Positions 1 to 11,110 of a stretch of 64,000 bases of DNA are shown one piece after another; position 1 is the stretch's first letter, and each line of letters begins with the position of its first letter. The notes under the pieces are model-generated. The model searched no databases. It was not told where the DNA came from and saw only the letters and a list, made by a program, of their open reading frames with translations. The DNA is from Syncephalastrum monosporum B8922 (lineage: Eukaryota; Mucoromycota; Mucoromycetes; Mucorales; Syncephalastraceae). The position numbers and the translations under genes were made by a program. The stretch is from positions 62,001-126,000 of the forward strand of contig JNEN01001244.1 in assembly GCA_000697355.1 (NCBI GenBank), written 5' to 3'.

Positions 1-1660
1 CGTCGAGCAGGAACGGTATGTCCTCGGAAGCACCGATGAGGGCTACGTCGTCCGCATACAAGAGCGCTGTGACGGGCAGGATGGTGTCGTCGATGCGCCG
101 AGGTGGCCGTCCACCACCCAGAACTCGACGGTAGGTCGGATTCTGCGCTGTGGTCTCGATGTGTCCACTAACGTCTGCGGTTCGTGGTAGGATTGGACGG
201 CGGATCCGACCGACATGTTGGCGAAGTGCGCGGGGGAGCGAGTCGATGAACACTGCGTAGAGGATGGGGCTGAGGGTGGAGCCTTGAAGGACCCCACGCC
301 TGGACCGTATCCATCTCGACTGGAAGTTTTGCAGGACGGCCGCAGTTTTCACATCTTCAAACATGTGGCGGAGAAGAAGGAAAAAAGGGCGAGACATGCA
401 GGGAGACAAGGCATCCCAGATCACCGTGCGGTCCACCGAGTCATAGGCCGATTTGATGTCTAGGAATGCAAGCGAGGGCGGCTGACCCTACAGATGGCGG
501 TACAGTTTGATCAGCGCATCCAGGACGAAGGCTTGGTCGAGAGCACCGCGTTGCTGACGGAAACCGCCCTGAGCGAGGTCGAGAGCCGGGATCGAGTCGA
601 GCAACTTGGGCAGGAGAGCGCGTTCCAGGAGCTTGCGCAGGACACTGGTCAGGCTGATAGGGCGAAAATTTGCTGGGTCAGAGGGATCACCCTTCTTATG
701 TAGGAACGACTTGCGCCGTCCTCCATGAAGTCGGGGTCCATGACCAGCACCAGCAGACGGTGAAGAACTTTGCAAGGACGAGTGACAGCGGCTGCACGAT
801 GGGCTTTAGCATCGCCCCGGTGATATGGTCCTCACCAGGGGCTTTGCGCGGTGCGAGCTGTTTTATGAGGTTGCCAATTTCTTCTGCGTCAAACGGGGCC
901 TCGGACGTGGGATCGGCGTGTGCAAACAGCGGGGCATGGCGTTGCCAATCCGGTCTTGCAACTTGCTCTCCGCCGAAGACTTGCGCTAGGTGGGAGACCA
1001 TGGCTTCGGCTGCTGCAACGGGGCCGGCGGGATGCGAGTAACCGGCAGGGGCGCGTCGATTGGCTCGCATCCGCTTTACAACCTGATTGGCTTTGGCGGG
1101 CGACTTGTATTCCATGTTCTGGCAGAACTGTTTCCAGGCGCGACGTCGTGTCCGCTTCACTTCTGCAGTGATTTTTGCCTTGGCGCGAGCAAGCGCGTTC
1201 CACCAACGGGCAACAAGGCGGATGTCCTGATGGCGGTAGCGTGTGCTGGTCTTCCACGCGTGGTAAGCCTTTTCACGCCGAGTTGCCAGAAGTTCTAACT
1301 CGTCTGTCCAGAACCACTCCCAGTGTTTGGGGTGCATGCGACCACGGCCTACACTGGTATCGACAGCTCTGTGAATGGCGGAGGTGATGGCGTTACTGAG
1401 TCGTTCGACATCGGATAAGCGAGCAGACGCGTAGGGCTGTTGTTGGGCGGCGGACAGCAAACGATTGAGCTCCACCCACTAGGGTAGACTCGACACGCTG
1501 TTTGAAGGAATCGACGCCCAGCATAAGCGCTTCAAGCCCCGCGAAATGCGTAGCTTCTGGTGCTGGCGGGGAACGTTCAACAGGGTACTTGTGCAGATGA
1601 GGCAGAATGGTACGCGAAACTCTGATGATGATGACCAGGCGACTGCTGCGACACTTTGTT
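1..1660 (-). mobile_element. Decayed non-LTR (LINE-type) retrotransposon, reverse transcriptase part
   Basis: Read on the minus strand, this is the linker and reverse transcriptase part of a LINE-like element; its 3' end runs off the window. Around 830-800 the translation has the KAPGEDHITGAML segment that precedes RT. At 700-500 it has NFRPISLTSVLRKLLERALL and QGGFRQQRG. At 460-430 it has AFLDIKSAYDSVD, at 300-260 GVLQGSTLSPILYAVFIDSL, and at 60-1 the catalytic YADD box. The reading is broken at least three times: a one-base shift near 1480, another near 700, and an in-frame TAG at 488-490. It cannot make an active enzyme as it stands. The endonuclease domain is not recognisable, so the copy is probably 5'-truncated or mutated there. 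The 5' boundary is approximate, taken near the 20-nt A run at 1663-1682. Confidence 0.85.
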
Positions 1661-1662
1661 CG

Positions 1663-1682
1663 AAAAAAAAAAAAAAAAAAAA
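1663..1682 (+). repeat. A20 homopolymer at the 5' edge of the LINE relic
   Basis: This is a run of 20 A on the plus strand immediately beyond the upstream end of the minus-strand retroelement. The poly(A) tail of that element would be expected at its other end, outside the window. The run may therefore belong to a different insertion on the plus strand or to a target-site tract. Confidence 0.8.
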
Positions 1683-2012
1683 GGTTACTGATTTGAGTCT
1701 CCCCTGAAGACCATAATTTAAATGAATGACAGATGATCGTTTATTCCCGAGAAAAGCAGTCATTGGCGATGGCGATGTGGGCCATGTATAGAATGAAATT
1801 GAGATTCAACAAGTATACCCTTCATTAATGCGACGACAAGAGATAAAAACAAAGGAAGGTACAAAAATATACTTATTACGGAAGACAGGGACAAACAAGA
1901 GAAGATGGGCAAATATGTCTGGCTCCGTACGGAAACGTATCCTCTCTTTCACCCATTTTGACAAGCGGTGCAATGTGCACTGGTATCAACTTCGTAGCAA
2001 GGGTTCATAGCG

Positions 2013-2087
<75 letters not shown>
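2013..2087 (+). repeat. Poly(A) run of 75 nt
   Basis: This is an uninterrupted run of 75 A. It is by far the longest homopolymer in the window and lies in non-coding DNA. A recent plus-strand retroposed insertion ending here would explain it, but I recognise no element body upstream (1683-2012). The real length is uncertain because long homopolymers are error-prone in sequencing. Confidence 0.9.
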
Positions 2088-2089
<2 letters not shown>

Positions 2090-2585
2090 AGCAATAAATT
2101 TCTTAAGCAAAGAAACAGAAATAAGTTAAAGACGGCCAATCCTCGCACACAATCTGTTTCAATCCTCAAGAAAGAATAAGGGTGATTTATCTATGGCGCT
2201 TGATCAGTCTGGGGTTTTTATTATATCCTCTCCAGACTTCACAGTTGTCAGCTATCGCGTTTTGATCGAGTGGAGTATTATAGGATCACATTTACAAATA
2301 GGGAAAAACATAAATGAAAATTAAAATACACATAGTCATATACAGACGATTGGAGGGGGAAAGAGGAAAGCGCATGCGGAGGAATTAAATGAAAAAGAAA
2401 AGCGAGACTAATTATGAGGAAGGAGAGCAGTGCCAAAAAGGAAACATAAAAGAAAATTCCAAAAAAGGAAAAGAACGGAGAACAACGAGGTGGCGTTTAA
2501 GGTACAAAGGTATGAAAATGACGAAAGTCACGTGACTAACTTCCGTCCTTTATATTTTATATTCAAACCGCCGAAATAAGAAGGA

Positions 2586-2659
2586 GCTCTTGTGGCGCAA
2601 TTGGCTAGCGCGTCTGACTGTTAATCAGGAGGTTGGTGGTTCGAGCCCACCCAGGAGCG
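2586..2659 (+). tRNA. tRNA-Asn (anticodon GUU)
   Basis: The 74 nt fold as a cloverleaf. The acceptor stem GCTCTTG pairs with CAGGAGC (one G-U), with discriminator G. The D arm contains the A box TGGCGCAATTGG. The anticodon stem TCTGA/TCAGG encloses loop CTGTTAA, giving anticodon GTT (Asn). The T arm GGTGG/CCACC has loop TTCGAGC. There is no intron and no encoded CCA, as expected for a nuclear eukaryotic tRNA. A T-rich stretch with a run of T's follows at about 2700 and could serve as a Pol III terminator. It decodes AAC and AAU in cytosolic translation. Confidence 0.96.
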
Positions 2660-4804
2660 ATCTTCGAGGAATGGGTTCAATACTTCATTTTTGGCGACGC
2701 TTTTTTTTCTTTTTTGGTTCACCTCCTAAGATTAGACAACGAGTGCAAAGGACGTAGCTTTACTATGATTGAAATTAAAGTAGTAGTGAACTGCCACACA
2801 CATATAAATCAGAGCAAGGGAAGATGTGAAAGGAAAGTGCATAAATAATAGCATTGCATTTGAGATAAAGTGTAGACTGGGAAGTCGAAAGTGTAAAGGT
2901 AGGGGTAGGGGGATTGATAACAACAAGAGTAAGTGAGACTGTGTCTTATTGAGAAAGTAGTCAAAGGTGATTGATTATCATAGTCTACAATTTATCTACT
3001 GTTTATATAGTTTTCAGTCAAGACATAGAGATCCAGTAAGATAATTATCCTGGAGAGGGATTTCACTTGTGTGATGGGTATATAGCGTAGTAATAGTACT
3101 ACAGAGATATGATACATAACTGAGACATATGAACTGTCTTAAGTCCAGTTAGATGGGTTTGATCATGTAAGATGGGTTTGGTTATGTAATATGGGTTTGA
3201 CCCTGTATGTGTTAAGCAACCGTACATTCACTTACGACATTGTCATGATGACGACTTATTCATCAGGTACAAGCAGTAACAGATAATCCTATACCACAGC
3301 ATTGCCTTCCACACTTAAAAGACCGCATGAAGGCAGTCGTGCTAATCGTGCTAGTGCTACTGAAATCTATACATATATATATATGTACATAAGAGAAGAT
3401 CTTTATGTATAGAACGGGAAAAGGACATATCGCTAGGTTATGATCAAGGTGTCACAGGAGATAAGAAACGAGAGGACAGGATCAGAGATTAAAGCCATAT
3501 AATGGATATCGGTTTTCCTCTAGACATATTTCTAGACATATTACACAGGTTATATGTTTTCTGCCCGCAACGTTCTTTGTTATTGGTTTCCTACGAGGAT
3601 CAACGATCTGTATATGAACATTGGGAAGGGGGCAAAATCTAACGTCAGTCAGGTGTACAAAAATCTCTTAGGACTACATGGCTGATATATTTTGATACCC
3701 AATGGTACTGCTCTTACTAGAGTATTGGACTATAGACTATTTTCCTGTAAGTTTAACACCTTTCTTGTATCGATTCGCGCTGCTATTGTCTGTTTTATTA
3801 CCAACTTAGGCTGGAAATTCATGGATTGATTCTATGGTATGCTTTCGTAAATATCAACCAAATTATCATGTATGTGCGCATGTATTCAGGACACGATGTT
3901 ATCTGCACACCCATTTTTCTTCTTTATTTTATCTTTTTTCTTTTGTACCATTGCATCGGCAGGCTAACAGAAGAGGCGCACAGATTTCCTAAATAACCAG
4001 CCTCTGATTACGTTTGTGTAACTGTTCGGCGACAGGTCTTTATCAGTGCTATGTTAGAATCGACTGATAACTGGACTTTCAGCTGCCTGATTCATCTAAA
4101 ACAGGAAAAAAAGGGTTACCCAAGTCTTGATGTCGCATCATATGACGAGAACGCCGCACATACATATCCATAAGTCAAAATAGAAAAAAAGAAAAAGCTG
4201 CCGCTGCATACTGAGTGGAACACACTATTACCGATAACGAGGCCTTGATTTGATAGCGTATGTGATACCGCAACTGTCTTCCGTCATGAAATGTCTTCGT
4301 TCTATAAATTCATCTCATACACACCCTTAGTGATGGTCACTGGATTGATTGTGTAAGCTATGGGAAAATGATTCAAGAACCCTTATTTGTCGTATTCTTT
4401 TTTTTTTGTCAAAAGGCCTAACCTACGCAGAGAAGGCGTCAAGCCCCGATATGCTCTATCAAGGGAAAAACCATCTGTTTTGGGTTATTAGATGATTAGA
4501 TTCGGGCTCATCCTGTTTGTGCTCATTTCTATTATTTATGCCCAAAAAGGATGGGTCCCTCCCTCGGTCGCACAGACATACACGCACACACATACACACA
4601 CACGCTGTGAGCACGCGATAGATATGAGGAGGGCGGGAGGAGAAGGTAGACAAGTAACATGAGGATAAGTTTGCAGTAGCTATGACATGGGAATCCTTAT
4701 CTGTTTGTACATACACCTACTTTAATTTCTTTTCTTCTTTTTTTTTTACTTCTTCTCATTTCTTCTCACTTCTTACCTCTATCTGCTCTTCCCACTTATC
4801 ATCT

Positions 4805-7161
4805 ATGAACGAGGCAGGAAGTCACACTGGCAGCAACGAGAAGCCGTCGGTGAGCTATATACACGACATGGAGGGTGGCAAGAAGGACGAAGGCCCCGAG
4901 TTCCTTCATACCATTGTGGATCGGTATGCCCGGGTCGATCCTACGGCCTACCTGAGACGTTCTGACGAAGGCGCCTTTCACTACTGGGGCCGACGGTTGG
5001 GCGCCATCAAGCCTGTCGAGCTCTTGCTCGGCGAGGCCAAATATTCTGATCTTCGAAAGGTGCTTCGCGCGTGGCAGTTGATCTTTGTTGGTATCGGTGC
5101 CATTATTGGTACCGGTATCTTTGTTCTATCCGGCCAGGCTGCTGCTGAGCATGCAGGCCCTGCCGTGACTATCTCGTTCATTGTCGCTGGTGTTGCAGCG
5201 GGTATTTTGATCAGGACACTGTGCGCTCAGCCTTAATATCTCTTACACGGAAACATATTAGCATTCGCCGCCTTCAGCTATTCTGAAATGGCATCCATGA
5301 TCCCTGTCGCTGGTTCGGCATACACATACGCGTACGCAACGATGGGAGAGGTCGGTACAAGAGAGAGAGCGAAATGGGGGCCAAGATAACATGTTCTTAT
5401 CCTTTTCCTCTTCCTCTCTAACAATAGTTTGTTGCATGGATCATCGGCTGGGACTTGATTCTGGAGTACATGGTCGGAGCTGCCACAGGTAAACACGAGA
5501 GCAGCTCTCAAACAGGCTCACAAGAAAGAAATGCATGTGACCCAACTTTTGCTCACGCTTTCCTTAAACAGTTGGTGTCGGCTGGTCCGGGTACTTTGTG
5601 AAATTTTTCCAAGTGAGTGCTCCACTCAGCCCCTCCATTGGCCATGCGCACTGATCCATACTATTAGGTTGCTTTCAACGTCTACTTTGGCGAAAATTGG
5701 ACAGAACCCACAGTGACATGGACCGAGGATCCACCATCCATGTCGTATACCGCGGGCCATTACATTAACGTGCCCGGCTTTGTAATTATTATGATTGTCA
5801 CCATCATTCTTGTGACGGGGTACGTTTTTTTTTATATTACGTGCATTCGCAGTTTCCTGGCGCAATTTTTATACTCACGAGGTCTTTTTCTTTCTGTGTT
5901 TTTCTTTTGGTACTTTACCAGCATCCGTCAATCTGCTTTTGTCAATGGTGTGATTGTTACGATCAAGCTTATCGTGGTCCTGCTTTTCATCTTTGCCCTC
6001 TGCGGCTACACCGACAAGGCCAACTATGATCCATATGTGCCGCCCAACACGACCGGTAACTGGCATTTCTTTGGCGCTCCCGGTATTTTTGCTGCTGCAT
6101 CCACCGTCTTCTTTGCGTAAGTTGCGTTGGGAAATAGCAGTAGCAGATCATAATTCTTCCTTTTATTGATTTCCCACGCAATTTTTCTTCTATTTTGATT
6201 TGCAGATACATCGGTTTCGATGCTGTTACGACCGCCGCGCTCGAGTCCAGGAACCCTCGTCGTGATCTGCCTATTGGTATCATTGGCTCACTCGTCATCT
6301 CGACCGTGCTCTACATTGCCACCTGCACCGTCATGACAGGTGCTGCCAACTACACCGAGCTGGGCGTCTCGACACCCATCACCGTCGCCGTCGATGCCGT
6401 GCAGAAGCGCACAGGCAAAAGCTGGCGCTGGCTCAACATCATCGTAACACTGGTACGTCCTCTACAATTTACTTTTACTTTGATATCAAGCTCATGCTCC
6501 ATCCCCACGAATTTAAGGGTGCCTTGTGTGGCCTGACATCCGTGCTGCTCATCAATCTGCTAGCCCAATCTCGTGTGTTTTACTCGATGGCCAGAGATGG
6601 TCTGCTGCCGTCCTGGATGGGTAAGGTCCACCCACGTTTTAAGACGCCCTATGTTGCGACCATCATTTGTGGCACGGTCACGGCCATCTTGGCAGCGGTC
6701 CTCCCCGTCGATCTTCTGGGCAACATGACCTCAGTCGGTACCTTGCTCGCATTCTTTGTCGTCCATTTTGGCGTCATTGTACTCCGTTTCACTCGCCCCG
6801 AAGTGGATCGTCGCTTCAAGATTCCTGGTGGCAAATACTTTTTCGCCGTGTTTCCTATTCTCGGGATGACCATCTCGGTGCTTTTGATTGCTGTGGCTGA
6901 AGTGACCACCATCTGGGTATGTCTTTCACCAGAGCCGTGGCACGCATACTTACTTGCGTGTATTTCTTTTTCCTTCTTTAGCGTTTGTTTGTATGGATGG
7001 GCATTGGTTGGATCATTTACTTTTCCTACGGCATCCGCCATTCCACGTTGCACCGTGACCCTATCGGCCGATTCCAACAAGCCCATGCTGGTGAGGAGCT
7101 CAAGGATACGCATCAAGGCACCGAGGAAGCCGAATATGCCGAGTACGAATATGGGAGATGA
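4805..7161 (+). CDS. Cationic amino acid transporter (CAT/SLC7-type permease)
   Basis: This is an APC-superfamily permease of 586 aa that would move basic or other amino acids across the plasma or vacuolar membrane. Exons: 4805-5201, 5262-5350, 5428-5488, 5572-5612, 5668-5819, 5922-6116, 6206-6452, 6518-6916, 6982-7161; all introns are GT-AG. TM1 holds the APC signature VGIGAIIGTGIFVLSG (residues about 105-120). Then come FSYSEMASMIPVAGSAYTY and, in exon 7, YIGFDAVTTAALESRNPRRD, the CAT-family intracellular loop. Exon 8 carries SRVFYSMARDGLLP. About 12 hydrophobic spans follow the roughly 85-aa charged N-tail. The ATG at 4805 is preferred to 4682 because the extra upstream residues are an untypical F/S-rich translation of the leader. 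It most resembles the CAT subfamily (YhdG/SLC7A1-4) rather than yeast AGP1-type permeases. Substrate is not deducible. Confidence 0.92.
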
Positions 7162-8064
7162 TTTACGATGGAAAAAAGAAAAGAAAAAGATATGACTTTA
7201 TAGTATTTCTCTAACTAGCCTACGAAATTTCGTTCCGAAATCAGTTCTCGTGGACTACCCTTCATATATAATATACATACCGGCGTGGGGTCGTTGATGC
7301 GCGCTCACGGCGCGCGGCCGCCGCCTCACCTGAGCTGAATACACGTTTGAGTCACAGTGGCGCATTACCCAGTTGCAAAACACTTACCGGTGGGCGGGGA
7401 GCAGACATTTGGCGCTAGGGCGATGTCTATAAAGTTGTTTTCAACGGTGGCCACCATCGCCGGCTAGTGGGTCGCAAGCGGGAAAGAAGAAAGGCAGAGG
7501 AGGCGGAGAGGAAGAGACGCAAAGGAGACGCGAGAAAGGAGCGGAACTGAAACGTGCGTTAATGTCTCATATTCAATGTATAGACCTGAATCTGTTTCAC
7601 TTACGGGCAGAGGAAAAAGCGGAAAAAAAACCTCTGATGGGAGGACAGCAAGCGGAAAGGAGATGGAAGAGGCGCGAGCGGAAGAGAAGACAGGAGGAGA
7701 GGCGAGCAAGAAGACGGCAAGCTAAGTGTACATCAGAAAAAGGTTAATGATGTTCAAGACCATGTACTATTGACGCGAGAACTTACTATCATGCACACCG
7801 GTGCAGTAGGGCGCGGGCAACCGGTGGCAGAGGGACTTTGGGGAATGTGGTGGTCTATGTGTTGCACTTCTTATTAGTTTATACTTGTAACTATAATCCT
7901 TTCGTATATACTTGCCAGCGTAAGACTTGACCAGGGTAAAGAAGAAAAGAAGAAGAAAAGTAGACGTGGGAGAAAACAAAAGACCTTTTATGAGAAAGAG
8001 CGCGTGTCAATCGATATTCATGCAAGAACACGGGCGGGCTGCGCCAATGGGAAAGCATAAGTAA

Positions 8065-8340
8065 AAGATAAGGTCCCGACAGGGACTGACGTAGAGCTTT
8101 TTTCCAAGTTTCATAGGTTCCATTGGCTAACCAAGCTATCACGCAATCCACGTTTTACCAATGGGGAAAAAGAGCTCAAAGATATGGTCCCTGACATGGA
8201 TTGACGTCAACTACCTTTTCGCGTTTCAGAGGATTCATTGGCCTACTTTACCATCACGCGGTTCACATTTACCGAAGAACACGGGTAAGATACCTTGATG
8301 AAGATTGACGTCAGGTACCGTTCACAGCTCAAAGTGATCC
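8065..8340 (+). repeat. Three diverged ~110-bp tandem units, each with a TGACGT motif
   Basis: Units start with AAGATA at 8065, 8179 and 8287, giving spacings of 114 and 108 bp. Each unit has the same order: AAGATA, a GGTCCC or similar segment, TGACGT (8087, 8202, 8306), a variable part, CATTGG, then ATCACGC and TTTACC (units 1 and 2). The third unit is partial. Units 2 and 3 contain the perfect 8-bp palindrome TGACGTCA, the ATF/CREB bZIP site. The repeats lie upstream of neither flanking gene's start: the transporter ends to the left and the AsnRS gene ends to the right. A promoter role is therefore not obvious. Confidence 0.7.
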
Positions 8341-8352
8341 ACTTTGGCAGAC

Positions 8353-8416
8353 ACCCCGCCCGGGAATTGAACCCGGGCCTGCTTACGTAATTAATTATAA
8401 GTCGAGTTAGCGGAGT
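8353..8416 (-). other. tRNA-like relic with intact B box
   Basis: On the minus strand, ACTCCGC and GCGGGGT can form a 7-bp acceptor-like stem. A perfect T arm (CCGGG, loop TTCAATT, CCCGG) contains a Pol III B box, GGTTCAATTCC. Only about 32 nt separate the acceptor and T arm, too few for both a D arm and an anticodon arm. I therefore read this as a degenerate tRNA or the head of a tRNA-derived SINE, not a working tRNA gene. Confidence 0.4.
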
Positions 8417-8533
8417 TAGGCGCACTCTTTTTTTTTATTATATAGATAGATAGATTATATAGATATACATTTAAATATCTATCTACACACTTCATTGGTA
8501 TTGTCGCCCAAGTCATAAGTACGACACGGGCAT

Positions 8534-10015
8534 CTAGTATTTGCAATGGTTGACCCAGCGAGGGACAGGCACGACTTCACGGACGTTCTCGAGACCGGTC
8601 AGCCACAAGAGGAAGCGCTCAAAGCCGATGCCATAGCCACCATGTGGAGCGGTACCGTACTTGCGCAGATCCAAGTACCACTGATAATCCTCCATGTTCA
8701 TGTCTGCGGCGCGCATCTTGGCCTCGAGCGGTGCGTACCGTTCCTCGCGCATCGAGCCACCGACAAGTTCACCAATCTTGGGCAAAAGCAAATCAAAGCA
8801 GGCGACGGTCTTGCCGTCGCCGTTAGCGCGCATGTAGAAAGGTTTATGCTCTGTCGGGTAGTCGGTCACAAAGACGGGGCGACCGCAGTAGTCCGAGGCA
8901 AGGTAGCGTTCGTGTTCGGACTGCAGACTGGAACCCCACGTGGTAGGGAACTCAAAGTGCGTCTTGGCGCGTTGGAGGACGTCGATGGCTTCGGTGTACG
9001 TCATGCGCACAAAGGGCTTTTCGATGCTGCGCTCGAGGCGTTCAAGCAGGGACTTGTCGACGAATTTGTTGAAGAACTGAAGCTCATCCGCGCACTTTTG
9101 CATGACGTGGCGGGGCGCCCCTTGCACGCTCGCCTCAGTGACGTCCAACAAGGGCGCAAGCTTGTCGATAAAAGCCAACTCAGCCTCAAGCATCCAGAAC
9201 TCGGCCAGATGGCGGGAGGTCAGGGAAGCTTCGGCGCGGAAGACGGGGCCAAAGGTGTAGACGCGTGAAAGCGCGGTGGCCATCATCTCGGCGTGGAGCT
9301 GGCCCGACACAGTCAAGTAGGCGGGCTTGCCAAAGAAGCCTGCTTGGTCCTTGCCGCCTGCGATCTGGAATACCTCGCCACCGCCCTCGCAGTCGTTGGA
9401 GGTGAGGATGGGCGTGTCGACCTGTGTAAACTCATGTGTGGCGAAGAAGTGACGGAATCCTTCGGCGGCTGCGCTGCGTATCCGTAACACGGATGCGCCT
9501 GTGTTGCCGCGTGGTCTCAGGTGGTTGATGGTGCGTAAGAATTCAAGCGAGTGGCGTTTCTTTTGGAGCGGGTAGGACTGCATTCCGTTGAGACACAAGG
9601 CAGACCCTACACATGTCACGACGTACCTCGTCACTTTCACCGAGCACGCGCACAGACGACACTTGGAGCTCCTGGCTTTGTTCTTTGCCAGGGCTGCTAG
9701 TCAGCTGTCCCTGGAGCTCGACACAGGCACCTGTGGTCAACCTACGCAAATGAGGTGTTGGTCGTTACGTGTTATCATACGATGCGGAGTCTCAGTATAC
9801 TTTTCGGCCAAGGCAGGATCGAGAGTTGCTTGGAGCCCCTTGAATGTGGTGCCGTCGTTAATGTCGGCAAAGGCAATCTGCTTCTGCTTGCGGACGGATC
9901 GCACCCAGCCATGAACCGTGATTGGCTCCGTTGACTTTGCTGCCAGCAGCGATTTGATGGTCGAGTTGGGTAATAAAGGACGTCCGGTACTGTACAATCG
10001 TCTCAAGCAGCTCAT
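8534..10015 (-). CDS. Asparaginyl-tRNA synthetase, mitochondrial type
   Basis: This class IIb aminoacyl-tRNA synthetase, which charges tRNA-Asn with asparagine, has a 457-aa product. Exons (transcription order): 9801-10015, 9627-9741, 8534-9577. An OB-fold anticodon-binding domain (VHGWVRSVRKQKQIAFADIND) is near residues 35-60. The linker YPLQKKRHSLEFLR follows, then the class II core: motif 1 near VDTPILTSNDCEGGGEVF, motif 2 at FRAEASLTSRHLAEFWMLEAE, and motif 3 at GYGIGFERFLLWLTGLENVR with VVPVPR. The short length, lack of the cytosolic N-extension and basic leader (MSCLRRLYSTGRPLL) fit the bacterial/mitochondrial form (NARS2, yeast Slm5). The start is the ATG at 10015. Intron 2 uses the CAG acceptor at 9578-9580, the only one that keeps frame. 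Confidence 0.93.
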
Positions 10016-11110
10016 TCCAGTCAATAATAATATACAGATATATAGATGTCAAAAAAAGAGACAGGCAAGGCAGGAACAGACGCCACTCGACACTCCGCAC
10101 TATTATTCACTGCCTCAAATCCTTCGATGCATTTATTCTACGCTGGTCTTCACTTGTCGCATAGCTAGATATAAAACCCGAGACAACACACAGATGTACG
10201 CAGACAATACATCATTATACAGGGCGTGAGGTAATGGCCATATGATAACATCGGCTCGACTCTCGGCGTTCTCCAGAAACAACGGAGGAGACCAGACCCA
10301 ACATATAGTACAGTATATCGTCTTTCCTTGTGCGTATGGCGTCGATTGTCCACTTCATCCTATCAGAAAGAAGCAAGCAAACGAGCCTGTCACGGCTCAC
10401 GGAGTGACATCCGAGACCATCCAACGGCCGTTTGCTGCCCCGTTCTAATTTGGCTATGCATGTGGGGGTGTTTGTAATGGATGGCAAACACCATTTCCAA
10501 AACAAATGATTGGATAATTTCTGAAAAGAGTAAAGACAGGGTCGAAGCACATTTGAAAGTGACACGAGAAGGGCATTGATTGTTTTGTCATTGACAAGGG
10601 GAATGGAAATTTTCATTCAAAAACGTGAAAAAAAAAAGACGAGGATGGGCAAATACAAGATCATTTCCCTGCATTCTTGCGCAATGTTTGTCCATCACCT
10701 GGCCAATAAAAAGCTAAAATTTTTGACAGCCCGTTGCTCCGTATGAGACCAGGGGTTGCACTTCTTGTTCCTTTTCGACAATGGGATACTGTACAGAGTC
10801 TTGTGCACGGTGATAAGACAATACATAGTGCCATGTGGATTGGAGGGCGTTGTGTGTCAGCATACAAAAGGAAACCAGTGATTGGTGAAGGTATCGATCT
10901 GATGGCGTTGTATTTGCCCGGAATTTGTAGTCATGGTGTGATGAGGCATGACAGCCAATCATTTGGCATAAAAATGTTCAACAATTGCGCCATCGTCCAC
11001 CAACAGAGACAAATAAAAGCGAACCGATCGGAATACGCTCGCTGTTGCTCCCCTTTATACTCCTCACCCTCTTTACTCTAATAGACACTTCCCTTCTTTT
11101 AACTTCCTTC
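10016..11110. other. Divergent intergenic region between AsnRS and Met30-like genes
   Basis: The region holds the two promoters. Open frames up to 133 aa exist but show no domain, no codon bias typical of the neighbours and no conserved motif. I found no RNA gene. Confidence 0.6.

Larger units (their letters stand above)
1683..4804. other. AT-rich intergenic region, one tRNA gene
   Basis: Apart from the poly(A) run and the tRNA-Asn I see no gene here. Open frames are short and lack family motifs or consistent splice signals. Small low-complexity features occur: ATATAT around 3370-3385 and the pyrimidine-rich leader 4700-4800, which is probably the 5'UTR of the amino acid transporter. A loose TATGGGTTTGA-like phrase recurs three times near 3150-3200. 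Confidence 0.6.
7162..8533. other. Intergenic region with tandem repeats and a tRNA-like relic
   Basis: No gene is recognised. The region holds a GC-rich patch (GCGCGCTCACGGCGCGCGGCC, about 7299-7319), a purine-rich stretch at 7470-7720, the CRE-containing tandem repeats (8065-8340) and a tRNA-like segment (8353-8416). Near 8430-8480 there is a T run followed by ATAGATAG/ATAT repeats. Confidence 0.6.

Noticed and set aside
1958..2179. Poly-lysine open frame
   Set aside because: It is a translation of the A75 run in non-coding DNA.
4682..4804. N-terminal extension of the amino acid transporter from an upstream ATG
   Set aside because: The added residues are a Phe/Ser-rich translation of a pyrimidine-rich leader, and the ATG at 4805 gives a normal CAT N-tail.
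8546..9268. A 240-aa plus-strand open frame
   Set aside because: It is the complement of the asparaginyl-tRNA synthetase last exon, which has full class II motifs.
2586..10015. Functional linkage of tRNA-Asn with asparaginyl-tRNA synthetase
   Set aside because: The tRNA is a nuclear/cytosolic type, while the synthetase is the mitochondrial type; 6 kb and another gene lie between them. I treat this as coincidence.
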